The translations under genes were made by a program, and so were the position numbers. This document shows positions 24,279-33,151 of a stretch of DNA of 35,098 bases, one piece after another (position 1 is the stretch's first letter; every line of letters begins with the position of its first letter). This DNA comes from CAXXIC01 sp964534355 (GTDB lineage: Bacteria > Bacteroidota > Bacteroidia > Bacteroidales > UBA7332), in contig CAZHNZ010000033.1 in the NCBI GenBank assembly GCA_964534355.1, forward strand, positions 1 through 35,098, given 5' to 3'. The notes under the pieces were generated by a model. It was not told the DNA's origin. It saw only the letters and a program-made list of their open reading frames with translations, and searched no databases.

Positions 24279-25430
24279 ATGCGAAAAATACTGTTTTTTT
24301 TCTTTATAGTAATTGCCATTTTGATTATTTGGCTGTTCTTTGTTCCTTCTGCATTTTATGTACGGCAGGCCCTTATTCATGGCACGCCGGATATTGATGA
24401 TTATCATTTTTTTGAAAATAGGATTGTGAAAGCCGGTCATCCTTCTCCCTGGCGATTTGATAACGGGTATGTGGGGCGAAAGATAGATGAAAATCGTTTT
24501 CCGGGGTTTGCCCAATATCAGACAGTCGCTTTTCTGGTTGTCCGGGATTCTGTTATTTTTGCAGAGCAGTATTGGCAGGATTATGACGAAAACAAGCTGA
24601 GTAATTCGTTTTCAATGGCCAAGAGCATCGTTTCGCTTCTGGTTGGTTGTGCTATTACCGATGGGAAAATACGCAGTCTGGATCAGCCTGTCAGCGATTT
24701 TCTGCCTGAACTGAATAGTCTTAGTGACAGAAATCTGACCATACGCACGCTCTTAACAATGAGCGCTTCATCTGATTGGGAAGAGGCTCATTCTTCGCTT
24801 TTTACGGTTACAACCGAGGCTTATTATGGCCGCAATTTGTGGGAGCTGATGACTAGATTAAAATTAAAATCAGAACCCGGAAAGTTTTTCGAATATCAGA
24901 GTGGCGTAACACAGCTATTGGCTTTTGTATTGCAGAGGGCAGTTGGTGAATCAATCTCGGCATATGCATCCCGACGTTTATGGACACCTATTCAGGCCGA
25001 GAATGACGCGCTCTGGAGTCTGGACTATGCCGGTGGAATGGAGAAAGCGTATTGTTGTTTTAATTCTGATGCCCGTGATTTTGCCAGATTGGGATTACTT
25101 GTGCTTAACAAGGGAAACTGGAATGGCAAACAGGTTATTTCGCCGGACTATCTATCCGATATGGTCTGTGCCGACACCACATTATTGCGAGCGGATAACG
25201 GAACGAAAAATAATATCTATGGCTTTCAGTTTTGGATATTGAAATACAAGGGGTATACTATTCCGTATATGCGTGGAATTTTGGGGCAATATGTTTTTAT
25301 TATTCCACAATTAAATGCTGTGGTTGTTCGGTTGGGCGAAAAAAGAAGTTCCGCTTATTCTGAACCCAATCATTGTCCGGATGATGTCTATATCTGGCTC
25401 GATGCTGCTTTTGACTTACTTCGTAAATAA
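24279..25430 (+). CDS. Membrane-anchored serine hydrolase, beta-lactamase class C-like
   Basis: With the ATG at 24279 (MRKILFFFFIV) the protein has 383 residues and an uncleaved-looking N-terminal hydrophobic helix (about 4-22), placing it in the periplasm. The fold is that of the class C beta-lactamase / penicillin-binding family: S112-M-A-K115 carries the nucleophile, and Y206 in YQSG is the probable second active-site residue. A clear third KTG-like box was not found. Such proteins may be esterases or peptidases, so antibiotic hydrolysis should not be assumed. birA follows 7 bases later, probably on the same transcript. Confidence 0.87.
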   Translation: MRKILFFFFIVIAILIIWLFFVPSAFYVRQALIHGTPDIDDYHFFENRIVKAGHPSPWRFDNGYVGRKIDENRFPGFAQYQTVAFLVVRDSVIFAEQYWQDYDENKLSNSFSMAKSIVSLLVGCAITDGKIRSLDQPVSDFLPELNSLSDRNLTIRTLLTMSASSDWEEAHSSLFTVTTEAYYGRNLWELMTRLKLKSEPGKFFEYQSGVTQLLAFVLQRAVGESISAYASRRLWTPIQAENDALWSLDYAGGMEKAYCCFNSDARDFARLGLLVLNKGNWNGKQVISPDYLSDMVCADTTLLRADNGTKNNIYGFQFWILKYKGYTIPYMRGILGQYVFIIPQLNAVVVRLGEKRSSAYSEPNHCPDDVYIWLDAAFDLLRK

Positions 25431-25437
25431 TTCGATT

Positions 25438-26166
25438 ATGCATATTTGCCGTCTGAATGAGGTTGACTCGACCAACCGCTATTTGTTGAATTTGCTCGCA
25501 ACTGATGCTTGCGAAGAGGGTTTTTGCGTTTGGGCTGAATATCAGAATGCCGGACGGGGACAAACAGGTAATAGTTGGGAGTCTGCTGTGGGGCAAAATC
25601 TTACGTTTAGTTTGGTGCTGTATCCATCTTTTCTGAAAATTACTGAGCAATTCCTATTGTCTCAAATCGTTTCAGTCGCCCTGGTCGAGACGTTAGGCGA
25701 GTGGGGTGATTTTAAAATAAAATGGCCCAATGACATCTACTGGCGTGACAAAAAAGTGGCCGGTATCCTGATTGAAAACAACCTTTGCGGAGATTCGCTC
25801 GAGTCTTCCGTAATCGGTATAGGACTTAATGTCAATCAGGATATTTTTATGTCAAATGCCCCCAATCCGGTTTCATTAAAGCAGATTACAGGACTGGATA
25901 TTGATCGGGAGTTGTTGTTGCAGAAAATATTGAATCGGATTTTCAGTGTTTACCTCACCCTAATACACAATGGCGATGATGCTCTTCGGGATAGTTACAT
26001 GAGCGATTTGTACCGTCGTGATGGCTTTTACAGGTATAAAGATACAGACGCGGAGTTTCTGGCCCGCATTGCGGATATTCGCCCGGATGGGCAAATTATA
26101 CTAGAAACTGCAGATAATCAGATGAAAGATTATTATTTTAAAGAGGTGGAGTTTCTATTACCTTAA
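25438..26166 (+). CDS. birA: Biotin--[acetyl-CoA-carboxylase] ligase
   Basis: The enzyme activates biotin with ATP and attaches it to a lysine of biotin carboxyl carrier proteins. The protein, 242 residues from the ATG at 25438, has GRGQTGNSW (39-47), KWPNDIYW (95-102) and KVAGILIEN (106-114), which form the biotinyl-AMP pocket. The N-terminal winged-helix repressor domain of E. coli BirA is missing, so it should be a pure ligase. An in-frame upstream extension to 25315 lies inside the serine hydrolase gene and is rejected. Its 3' end overlaps meaB by 9 bases on the opposite strand. A biotin-dependent propionyl/methylmalonyl pathway would need both products. Confidence 0.92.
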   Translation: MHICRLNEVDSTNRYLLNLLATDACEEGFCVWAEYQNAGRGQTGNSWESAVGQNLTFSLVLYPSFLKITEQFLLSQIVSVALVETLGEWGDFKIKWPNDIYWRDKKVAGILIENNLCGDSLESSVIGIGLNVNQDIFMSNAPNPVSLKQITGLDIDRELLLQKILNRIFSVYLTLIHNGDDALRDSYMSDLYRRDGFYRYKDTDAEFLARIADIRPDGQIILETADNQMKDYYFKEVEFLLP

Positions 26167-27255
26167 ACCTTCAAAATACAAATCTAACATCTCTTTGGCT
26201 GCAATAAATGAGCTTTTTTCGCCATTAAGAACCTGTTTTTCAATGCTGTGAAGTCTATCTTCTATGGTCCGATTGCGGTAAAAACTATTTTTCAGACTTT
26301 CATTAATGCTTTCGTACATCCAGTATTTGGCTTGTTCTGTACGTCGATAATCGAAGTAACCATTCTCTTTTGTAAATTGAACGTATTGGTCAACCATTTC
26401 CCAGATTTCGGGTATTCCCAGATTGTAGTAGCCCGAATAGGTGAGCACTTTAGGCGCCCAGCCTGATTGAGCCGTTGGGAACAGATGCAGCGCATTTCTG
26501 TATTGAGCCTGAGCTAATTGGGCTTTTTCAATATTATTACCATCGGCTTTATTGATAACAATCCCATCTGCAAGTTCCATTATACCACGCTTAATGCCCT
26601 GCAATTCGTCGCCTGTGCCGGGTACCTGAAGCAACATAAAGAAATCGACCATCGAATGAACTGCCGTTTCAGACTGTCCCACCCCGACTGTTTCTACTAT
26701 AATTGTGTCAAAACCGGCAGCTTCGCACAAGACTATTGTTTCGCGTGTTTTTCGGGCTACGCCGCCCAGTGAGCCAGCAGAAGGAGAGGGCCTGATAAAT
26801 GAATTGGGCTGAATGGAGAGCTGTTCCATACGGGTTTTATCGCCCAGAATACTGCCTTTAGATCTCTCGCTGCTTGGGTCTATCGCCAAAACCGCCAGTT
26901 TTTTGTTTTGCGATATCAGATGCATCCCAAACGTGTCGATGGAGGTGCTCTTGCCGGCACCGGGTACGCCGGTAATTCCTATTCGCACAGAGTTTCCGGA
27001 ATAGGGCAGGCATTTTTCGATAATCTCTTGAGCCAGAGATTGGTGCTCGGGTTTTGAACTCTCTACCAATGTGACCGCCTGACTTAGTACGGTAACATTG
27101 TGGTTGAGAATTCCCTCTACAAATTCGCCTGCTGAATATTCCTTCTTGCGGATACGTCTTTTTTCCTTCAGGTAGGGATTGACTGACGGTGGTTGAGGAA
27201 TTCCTTTATTCACCGATAGTCCTCCAAATTCATCTCCGTTTTCAATATGTTCCAT
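26158..27255 (-). CDS. meaB: MeaB-type GTPase, methylmalonyl-CoA mutase chaperone
   Basis: MeaB/ArgK-type GTPases load and protect the B12 cofactor of methylmalonyl-CoA mutase. The 365-residue protein has Walker A GVPGAGKST (96-104), the family's SSERSKGSILGDKTRM and FIRPSPSAGSLGGVARKTRE segments, VETVGVGQSE (Walker B region) and the NKADG nucleotide-specificity motif. No mutase subunit lies next to it here. It is the last gene of a probable rlmN-pdxA-meaB unit and starts 33 bases after pdxA. Confidence 0.95.
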   Translation of the reverse strand: MEHIENGDEFGGLSVNKGIPQPPSVNPYLKEKRRIRKKEYSAGEFVEGILNHNVTVLSQAVTLVESSKPEHQSLAQEIIEKCLPYSGNSVRIGITGVPGAGKSTSIDTFGMHLISQNKKLAVLAIDPSSERSKGSILGDKTRMEQLSIQPNSFIRPSPSAGSLGGVARKTRETIVLCEAAGFDTIIVETVGVGQSETAVHSMVDFFMLLQVPGTGDELQGIKRGIMELADGIVINKADGNNIEKAQLAQAQYRNALHLFPTAQSGWAPKVLTYSGYYNLGIPEIWEMVDQYVQFTKENGYFDYRRTEQAKYWMYESINESLKNSFYRNRTIEDRLHSIEKQVLNGEKSSFIAAKEMLDLYFEGLR

Positions 27256-27288
27256 CTGTGCTTATTCTTTGCTGTCGTCTCTTGTTTC

Positions 27289-28386
27289 TCAGGCTTCGCC
27301 TTCTTCTTTCAGATTAAGGGTTTCATTGTCATTACCTTTGTCGAAATATTGTTTGCGAAGTGGATTTGCACGGAAGCTCTTTTCCTGTTTTCTGGATTTG
27401 AAAACATCGATGCCCAAATACAGAGCCTGAAGGAATGATTCCTCAGACGCAATATTTTGGCCTGCAATGTCGTAGGCCGTACCATGTGCCGGAGATGTTC
27501 TTACGATGGGCAGTCCTGCCGTATAATTCACCCCTAAATCCATGGCCATTGTTTTGAAAGGCGCCAGGCCCTGATCGTGATACATGGCCAATATTCCATC
27601 AAATTTGCTAAACTGTCCCGAACCAAAGAAGCCATCTGCCGGATAGGGCCCGAAAGTCAGAATGCCCAAATCCTGTGTTGCTTTAATGGCTGGAATAATT
27701 ATCTCCTGTTCTTCGGTGCCTATTACGCCACCATCGCCAGTATGAGGATTTAATCCCAATACCGCAATGCGGGGCTTTTGCAATCCGAAGTCAAAAGTGA
27801 GGGTGTTGTTGAAAGCTTTTATCTTGTTGATAAGGTCTGTTTTGTTGATCATATCCGGCACTTTTGCCAATGGAACATGGCCTGTAACCAGAGCAACTCT
27901 CAGATTATCTTTGATCAAAATCATGGTTGCTTTCTTTCCGGTACCCAGTTTTTCCTGCAAAAACTCGGTATGTCCGGGAAAGTCAAACTCTTTGGATTGG
28001 ATTGTCTCTTTGTTGATTGGTGCCGTCAGCAGCACATCGAACAGTCCTTTTTCCATATCTTCGGCTGCACGTTTAAGTGCCTGCATTGCCGAGTCGCCTG
28101 CTGCCGGAGTTGCTTTTCCCAGTTCAACTTTAATATCTTCATCTACACAGTTGATGATATTTATGCGATTGTCGGCGGCCTCTGATGCCGAGCCGATAAT
28201 GCTGTAATTGAATGCCGGTATATCCAATGTTTTGCGATGATATGCCATCACTTTGGGAGAACCATAAATGATAGGTGTGCAAATCTCTACAATTCTTGGA
28301 TCGGATAGTGCTTTGAGTAGTACTTCGTAACCGATTCCGTTGATGTCCCCGTGGGTAATACCAACTTTTATTTTTTCATCCTGCAT
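27289..28386 (-). CDS. pdxA: 4-hydroxythreonine-4-phosphate dehydrogenase
   Basis: This NAD-dependent enzyme acts in pyridoxal 5'-phosphate synthesis by the DXP-dependent route. The 365 residues include the N-terminal GDINGIGYEV motif, DVLLTAPINKETIQ, FPGHTEFL, VALVTGHVPLAKVP, LGLNPHTGDGG, GPYPADGFF, and MYHDQGLAPFK with RTSPAHGTAYDIAG near the C-terminus. These carry the metal-binding histidines and the substrate pocket. It is slightly longer than the E. coli enzyme, with a polar tail (residues about 335-365). Confidence 0.95.
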   Translation of the reverse strand: MQDEKIKVGITHGDINGIGYEVLLKALSDPRIVEICTPIIYGSPKVMAYHRKTLDIPAFNYSIIGSASEAADNRINIINCVDEDIKVELGKATPAAGDSAMQALKRAAEDMEKGLFDVLLTAPINKETIQSKEFDFPGHTEFLQEKLGTGKKATMILIKDNLRVALVTGHVPLAKVPDMINKTDLINKIKAFNNTLTFDFGLQKPRIAVLGLNPHTGDGGVIGTEEQEIIIPAIKATQDLGILTFGPYPADGFFGSGQFSKFDGILAMYHDQGLAPFKTMAMDLGVNYTAGLPIVRTSPAHGTAYDIAGQNIASEESFLQALYLGIDVFKSRKQEKSFRANPLRKQYFDKGNDNETLNLKEEGEA

Positions 28387-28464
28387 AATTCTTATTTTTT
28401 TTCTGTTATGATATTTCTTCCCCTAATTTGGAGCTCACTAAATTACTGCTTTTTTTTCATCTGA

Positions 28465-29502
28465 CTATTGAGCCGGAGTATCTTTTTTTGTTTTTTCGGA
28501 AGATAACATACCACAGGCCGCAAATATGTCTTCTCCGCGGGAAGATCGTATTGTGCAAGTAATGTGGTGTTGCGATACAATGTCCCGGAATTCCTCAATA
28601 CGGGCCATGTCCGATGGTCGTAGATCAACACCCGGAATGGCATGATAACGAATCAGGTTTACCCTGCAATCCAGCCCTTTCAGTAATCGGCAAAGCTCAA
28701 GCGCATCACGACGCGAGTCGTTAAAGTCGCGAAATAATATGTATTCAAATGACAACCGTCGTTGTTTTGAGAAATCATATTCGTGTAGCACTGGTATGAT
28801 TTCAGATATTGGGAATGCCTTTTCGATGGGCATAATTGAGAGTCGTTTTTCAGCAAAAGCGGCGTGTATGCTAATTGCCAAATGGCATTGGCTTTCATCC
28901 AGAAATCGTTTTAGCCCTTTTTGCAAACCGATTGTTGAAACCGTAATACGCTTTGGGCTCCAGGCATACCCCCAGGGCATGGTCAATATTTCCAGTGCTT
29001 TGAATAGTTCGTCAGCATTGTCGAGCGGTTCGCCCATACCCATAAAGACAATATTAGTAAGCGTTTCGCTTTCGGGTATAGATTGTACCTGATTGATGAT
29101 TTCGTTGGCAGATAAGTTGCCATTGAAACCTTGTTTTCCGGTCATGCAAAAATAACAGTTCATTTTGCATCCGATCTGAGATGAAACGCAGAGGGTTGCT
29201 CTTTCTTTATCGGGAATAAAGACAGCCTCGACGGGCTTATCTGTGCTGGTTCGGAACAGGTATTTGATGGTTCCATCTTTCGATTTCTGAAACGAGAGAG
29301 GTTTATCAGCACCCACTTCGTAGCTTTCATTTAGTAGTAATCTGTTTTTAATCGAAAGATTTGTCATCTCATCAATGGAGGTAACCTTTTTTTTGTAAAG
29401 CCACTCACAAATCTGCCGGGCTGTAAATCCGGGCATACCCGCAAGTCTGACGATTTCTGTCAGTTCTGTCAGCGTTTTACCTAAAAGTCTCTCTTTTTCC
29501 AT
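28465..29502 (-). CDS. rlmN: Dual-specificity 23S rRNA (A2503-C2) / tRNA methyltransferase
   Basis: This radical SAM enzyme methylates A2503 of 23S rRNA and often A37 of tRNAs. The 345-residue protein has the cluster-binding motif CKMNCYFC (C112, C116, C119), VFMGMGEPLDN for SAM binding, and the conserved C330 (IFAACGML) expected to form the methylated or cross-linked intermediate. The SIHAAFAEKR segment matches RlmN. Cfr and RlmN are similar; the chromosomal housekeeping context favours RlmN. It leads the rlmN-pdxA-meaB unit. Confidence 0.94.
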   Translation of the reverse strand: MEKERLLGKTLTELTEIVRLAGMPGFTARQICEWLYKKKVTSIDEMTNLSIKNRLLLNESYEVGADKPLSFQKSKDGTIKYLFRTSTDKPVEAVFIPDKERATLCVSSQIGCKMNCYFCMTGKQGFNGNLSANEIINQVQSIPESETLTNIVFMGMGEPLDNADELFKALEILTMPWGYAWSPKRITVSTIGLQKGLKRFLDESQCHLAISIHAAFAEKRLSIMPIEKAFPISEIIPVLHEYDFSKQRRLSFEYILFRDFNDSRRDALELCRLLKGLDCRVNLIRYHAIPGVDLRPSDMARIEEFRDIVSQHHITCTIRSSRGEDIFAACGMLSSEKTKKDTPAQ

Positions 29503-29521
29503 GTTGAATTCAAATGAAGGG

Positions 29522-29529
29522 CAAAGTTA
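29522..29529 (-). promoter_or_regulatory. Candidate -7 box for rlmN
   Basis: On the minus strand TAACTTTG matches TAnnTTTG and lies 20 bases before the ATG at 29502. No TTG is at the usual -33 position. Confidence 0.45.
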
Positions 29530-29578
29530 CGAAGTTTTTTTGATTGTCATGCGATTGCTGTTTGCTTAGCCGCATAAA

Positions 29579-29619
29579 AAAAGAGGTTGTCTTCCATTTC
29601 TGCGAAGACAACCTCTTTT
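29579..29619 (-). terminator. Intrinsic terminator of the ppiD-like gene
   Basis: A perfect 16-bp stem, AAGAGGTTGTCTTC extended by two A-T pairs (29579-29594) with its complement (29604-29619), is followed on the minus strand by a T-run. It lies 21 bases after the stop at 29640. The core resembles the terminator at 374-406. Confidence 0.85.
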
Positions 29620-29639
29620 GTAGCTGATATTCAAATCAA

Positions 29640-31775
29640 TTAGAAGAAACGAATACGGTTATCTTCTATTGTATATGATTTTTTCAATGTTTCCATCATT
29701 TGGTACATTATTCTGTACATGTAGTTTCCGGAAAGATTTCTGATTTCTGCTTTGGCATCAAAAGGACGGTTCGAATCCATCTCGTTGGTAACAGTTAACA
29801 CGTAAACGCCATTTTTACCTTTAACCGGAGCAGACAATTTCCCTTTGGCCGAATACGGTGCAATACCACACAATGCCGGCTCGTCGCCAATGCCGGTGAT
29901 GCGGGCAGTAGAGAAGCTTACGAATTTAGCAGTGTCAATACGGCTGCCCATTTCTTGCGCAAATCCTTCGATGCTGGTGATGTTTTTAGCTTTCAGTTCG
30001 CTGATGATTTTCTCTGCTTTTTTGTCAACTAAAATTTCAGCTTTCAATTTATCCTGAACTGTTTCAAGAGGAGTGTATCCTTTTTTCGTAATGTCTGTAA
30101 CAGTAACGGCAATCAGTTTGTTGTCTACTTCGAAAATGCTCGAAACGTCACCTTTATCCGCTGTGTTGAATATCCAGCTAACAATGTTGCGGGCATTTTT
30201 GACATCGCCAAGTGAGTAATCGTTGGTTCCAACAGCAGGATTAGCCATGATCATATAATTGCTTTTCGGAGCATTCTCTTCGAAAGTTTGGCTGTTGTCG
30301 TTTTTGATGATAAACTGGCTCAGGTTGTTGTAGATAGAACCAGTTGTTTTTTTGCTAGGAATCACTTCGTTGATAATTGACGCCAATTTTACTTTTTGTA
30401 CAGGTGCTGTTTTTTCAGTAACCTGAATCAAATCATAACCGTAAGTCGTTTTTACCTTGGTGTACTCATTTACTGCTGTGTTGAAACAGGCATCTTTAAA
30501 TTCAGTACCCATGCTTCTTACAGCAATTTCTTCGTTGAACCAGCCAAAATCGCCTCCCGACTGAGCATTCTGTGCTGCAGAGAATTTTGCAGACAGAGCA
30601 GCGAAGTCTCCACCGTTTTTCAATACGTTCAGAACGCTATCTGCCAAAGTACTGCTTTGAGCTTCGTCAGTAAATGGAATAAGTATGTGACGTGCTTTTA
30701 CAGAGTCCGGAGAAACTGTTTTTGCCATAATACGGTGCATTGCATACGTGTTTTTGTCAAGATAAGGACCGTATACCTCGCCTATTTGTCCGGCTGCAGC
30801 AAAACCTTTTACGTTTTCGGGCAGGCTGCGTACAGGAACAAAGGCATCCACATATTGAGCATCCGAGTTTTCGTTGATTACGCCAGCCACATCCTGTGTG
30901 GTTGCAAATTCGTTTCTTACCTGAGCAATTTTTGCTTCTGCCTCCTTGAAGTCAGCCGCATCAGGTGTAATTTGAACGAAAATATATTTTACGGCACGTG
31001 TCTCTTCCTGTTTGAAGCTTTCTTTTCTTTTTTCGTACAAAGCTGTCAATTCGCTGTTTGATACTTCTATTGTCGAATCGGCAATAGTAAAGTATGGCTT
31101 CACAGCATAAACGAAATCAACACTTTTTTTCGAGCCTTCAAAAGCACTTTTAGCTTCGAGTGTATTTGGAGAAACAGCTTTTGCCAACAATACACTGTAT
31201 TTTTCTTCTAAGCGTTGTTGTTTTACATTCTTCACCCAGTATGCCCAATATTTTTTAGCCTCTTTAATCTGCTCAGCTTGTTCGCCTTTTATTTCAGGAT
31301 TATCGGTGCTAATGGCTTTGATGAAATTGCGCAGGATGTTTGCGTCAAACATTCCGGTTTGTGGATTTACAAACACACGCAGGCGTTGAATCATCGGAGA
31401 GATGTTGTTTCCCATCAATAAGTCGTTCAACTCTGCGTCTGATACCGAAATTCCGGCTTCTTCTGCCTGTTCGTTGATGATGTTTTCACGAATAAATGAT
31501 TCGTAAACTGTTTCGCGGATGTTTGCGATGTACTCTTCTGGAAGAGTTGATTGACCGGTTTCGAATTTATAAACCGTAGTAAGTTCGTCTATACGTTCCA
31601 TAAATTCTGCCGACGAAATTGATTTTCCGTCGATTGTTATCACTTTGTCTTTGGATTGACGGAAAAAAGTAGATCCGGAGTTCAGGAAATCTCCAATAAT
31701 AAATGCGAATAATGCAAGGGCAATAAACCCGACTAACCAGCCTGCTTTGCTTCTGATTCTTCCTAATGTAGCCAT
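29640..31775 (-). CDS. Membrane-anchored PpiC-type peptidyl-prolyl isomerase (PpiD/SurA-like)
   Basis: The 711-residue protein has a membrane helix at about 11-30 (AGWLVGFIALALFAFIIGDF), then a SurA_N-like chaperone region (about 40-200), and a PpiC/rotamase domain (about 358-455, VKARHILIPF, SGGDFGWFNEEIAV). The rest is a long C-terminal chaperone part. It should fold outer-membrane and periplasmic proteins near the inner membrane, like E. coli PpiD. It follows the CorC/HlyC-like gene by 106 bases in a Bacteroidota-typical order. A near-consensus -7 box (TATCTTCG) at 31828-31835 suggests its own promoter. A strong terminator follows. Confidence 0.93.
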   Translation of the reverse strand: MATLGRIRSKAGWLVGFIALALFAFIIGDFLNSGSTFFRQSKDKVITIDGKSISSAEFMERIDELTTVYKFETGQSTLPEEYIANIRETVYESFIRENIINEQAEEAGISVSDAELNDLLMGNNISPMIQRLRVFVNPQTGMFDANILRNFIKAISTDNPEIKGEQAEQIKEAKKYWAYWVKNVKQQRLEEKYSVLLAKAVSPNTLEAKSAFEGSKKSVDFVYAVKPYFTIADSTIEVSNSELTALYEKRKESFKQEETRAVKYIFVQITPDAADFKEAEAKIAQVRNEFATTQDVAGVINENSDAQYVDAFVPVRSLPENVKGFAAAGQIGEVYGPYLDKNTYAMHRIMAKTVSPDSVKARHILIPFTDEAQSSTLADSVLNVLKNGGDFAALSAKFSAAQNAQSGGDFGWFNEEIAVRSMGTEFKDACFNTAVNEYTKVKTTYGYDLIQVTEKTAPVQKVKLASIINEVIPSKKTTGSIYNNLSQFIIKNDNSQTFEENAPKSNYMIMANPAVGTNDYSLGDVKNARNIVSWIFNTADKGDVSSIFEVDNKLIAVTVTDITKKGYTPLETVQDKLKAEILVDKKAEKIISELKAKNITSIEGFAQEMGSRIDTAKFVSFSTARITGIGDEPALCGIAPYSAKGKLSAPVKGKNGVYVLTVTNEMDSNRPFDAKAEIRNLSGNYMYRIMYQMMETLKKSYTIEDNRIRFF

Positions 31776-31881
31776 TTAAAATTTATCTGATTTAAGTTTA
31801 TAATTCTGTTAATTAAAAGTCAGGGCACGAAGATACAAAAAATGCAATAAATTTAGATGAAGCTGTAAAAAAAAATGAATA

Positions 31882-33138
31882 TTATTCGACTTTTAGCTTC
31901 ACTAAGTCGATTCTTGTGGATGAAATCTTCAGAATCTTCAATTCAAATTTGCCGATTCTGATGGTTTCGTTCAATATTGGAAATTTTTGGTGATGGAGCA
32001 AGATGTATCCCGCAATGGTGGCATAGCTTTCCGATTCAGGTATTTCGAGGTCGTACATCTCGTTCACAGTATCAATTTCTATTCTGCCGGAGAGGATGAA
32101 TTCATTACCGCTGATTCTTTTATTGATGTAGGACTTTGTGTCATGTTCATCTTCTATTTCACCAAAAATCTCTTCGACCAAATCTTCCAGTGTCACCATA
32201 CCCGCTGTGCCGCCAAATTCGTCGACCACAACAGCAATACTTTTTTTCTGACTCATGAGCAGTTTCATTAGTTTGTTCGCCGCCATTGTTTCGGGCACTA
32301 CCGGTATTTGGTTTATTCTTGTGTGCCAGTCTTCGGGTTTGGCAAACATTTCCGATGAGTGGATGTATCCGACTACATTATCCAGATCATCCTTGTAAAC
32401 GATGATTTTGGATAGTCCGGTTTCAATAAACAGGTTCATTAATCCGGAAAGAGACTCATTCCATTCTACAGCAACCACTTCGGGGCGTGGCACGATGCAG
32501 TCGCGCAGCCGAATGTTGGAAAAGTCTAGTGCATTCTGAAAAATCTTAACCTCTGTATCCAGTGGTGAATTATCCAGAGATTCGTCAATGCTTTGTTGAA
32601 TGAAGAAATCAAGATCGGCTTTTCCAAAAACCTTAGGTTGACCCTCTGTGGAAATACGCACACCGAAGAGCCTGAAAGTCAAGATAGAAAAAAAGGTAGT
32701 GAGTTTGCTGATCGGGTAGAGGGCCAGATAAATAATGTATAGAGGGATAGCGAAGAATCGAATGGCCAGATTGGGGTTTATCCGTACAATGGTTTTGGGC
32801 AAAAATTCTCCTGTCACCAATATTAATACCGTGGCCGTAATCGTTTGAGTCAGGATAATGAGCAGGTTGTTTGTCGTCAGTTGGTATAAAACAGGCGTAA
32901 GCAAACCAACCACAAGAATCGCATAAACTACCAGAGCAATGTTGTTTCCCACCAGAAGGGTAGAGATAAATTGCTCAGAGTCTTTGTTGAATATATTTAA
33001 AATAGAGCCTGACAGCGAATTCTTCTTTTTGTCCAGTTCGAACCGAAGTTTGTTGGCCGAAACAAATGCAATCTCCATACCCGAAAAAAAGGCCGAGAAG
33101 AGAAGTGCCGCCAGTATGCCGTATATTTCCGGTGTCAT
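31882..33138 (-). CDS. CorC/HlyC-type membrane protein with CNNM and CBS domains
   Basis: The 418-residue protein has an N-terminal CNNM/DUF21 membrane domain (about 1-190) with several helices, two CBS domains (about 214-325, LRDCIVPRPEVVAVEWN, VVDEFGGTAGMVTLEDLVEEIFGEIEDE), and a C-terminal CorC/HlyC transporter-associated domain (about 340-418). Members are linked to magnesium or cobalt efflux; the hemolysin name is historical. GldE of gliding Bacteroidota is a paralogue, but the position between lptC and a PpiD-like gene points to the general envelope cluster instead. It starts 13 bases after lptC, in the same transcript. Confidence 0.9.
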   Translation of the reverse strand: MTPEIYGILAALLFSAFFSGMEIAFVSANKLRFELDKKKNSLSGSILNIFNKDSEQFISTLLVGNNIALVVYAILVVGLLTPVLYQLTTNNLLIILTQTITATVLILVTGEFLPKTIVRINPNLAIRFFAIPLYIIYLALYPISKLTTFFSILTFRLFGVRISTEGQPKVFGKADLDFFIQQSIDESLDNSPLDTEVKIFQNALDFSNIRLRDCIVPRPEVVAVEWNESLSGLMNLFIETGLSKIIVYKDDLDNVVGYIHSSEMFAKPEDWHTRINQIPVVPETMAANKLMKLLMSQKKSIAVVVDEFGGTAGMVTLEDLVEEIFGEIEDEHDTKSYINKRISGNEFILSGRIEIDTVNEMYDLEIPESESYATIAGYILLHHQKFPILNETIRIGKFELKILKISSTRIDLVKLKVE

Positions 33139-33151
33139 TGCATTGAAAAAA

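Noticed and set aside
25315..25437. Extension of the biotin ligase frame into the serine hydrolase gene
   Set aside because: It would overlap more than 100 bases of a clear gene and begins at a non-ATG codon. The ligase fold starts at MHICRLNEVDSTN.
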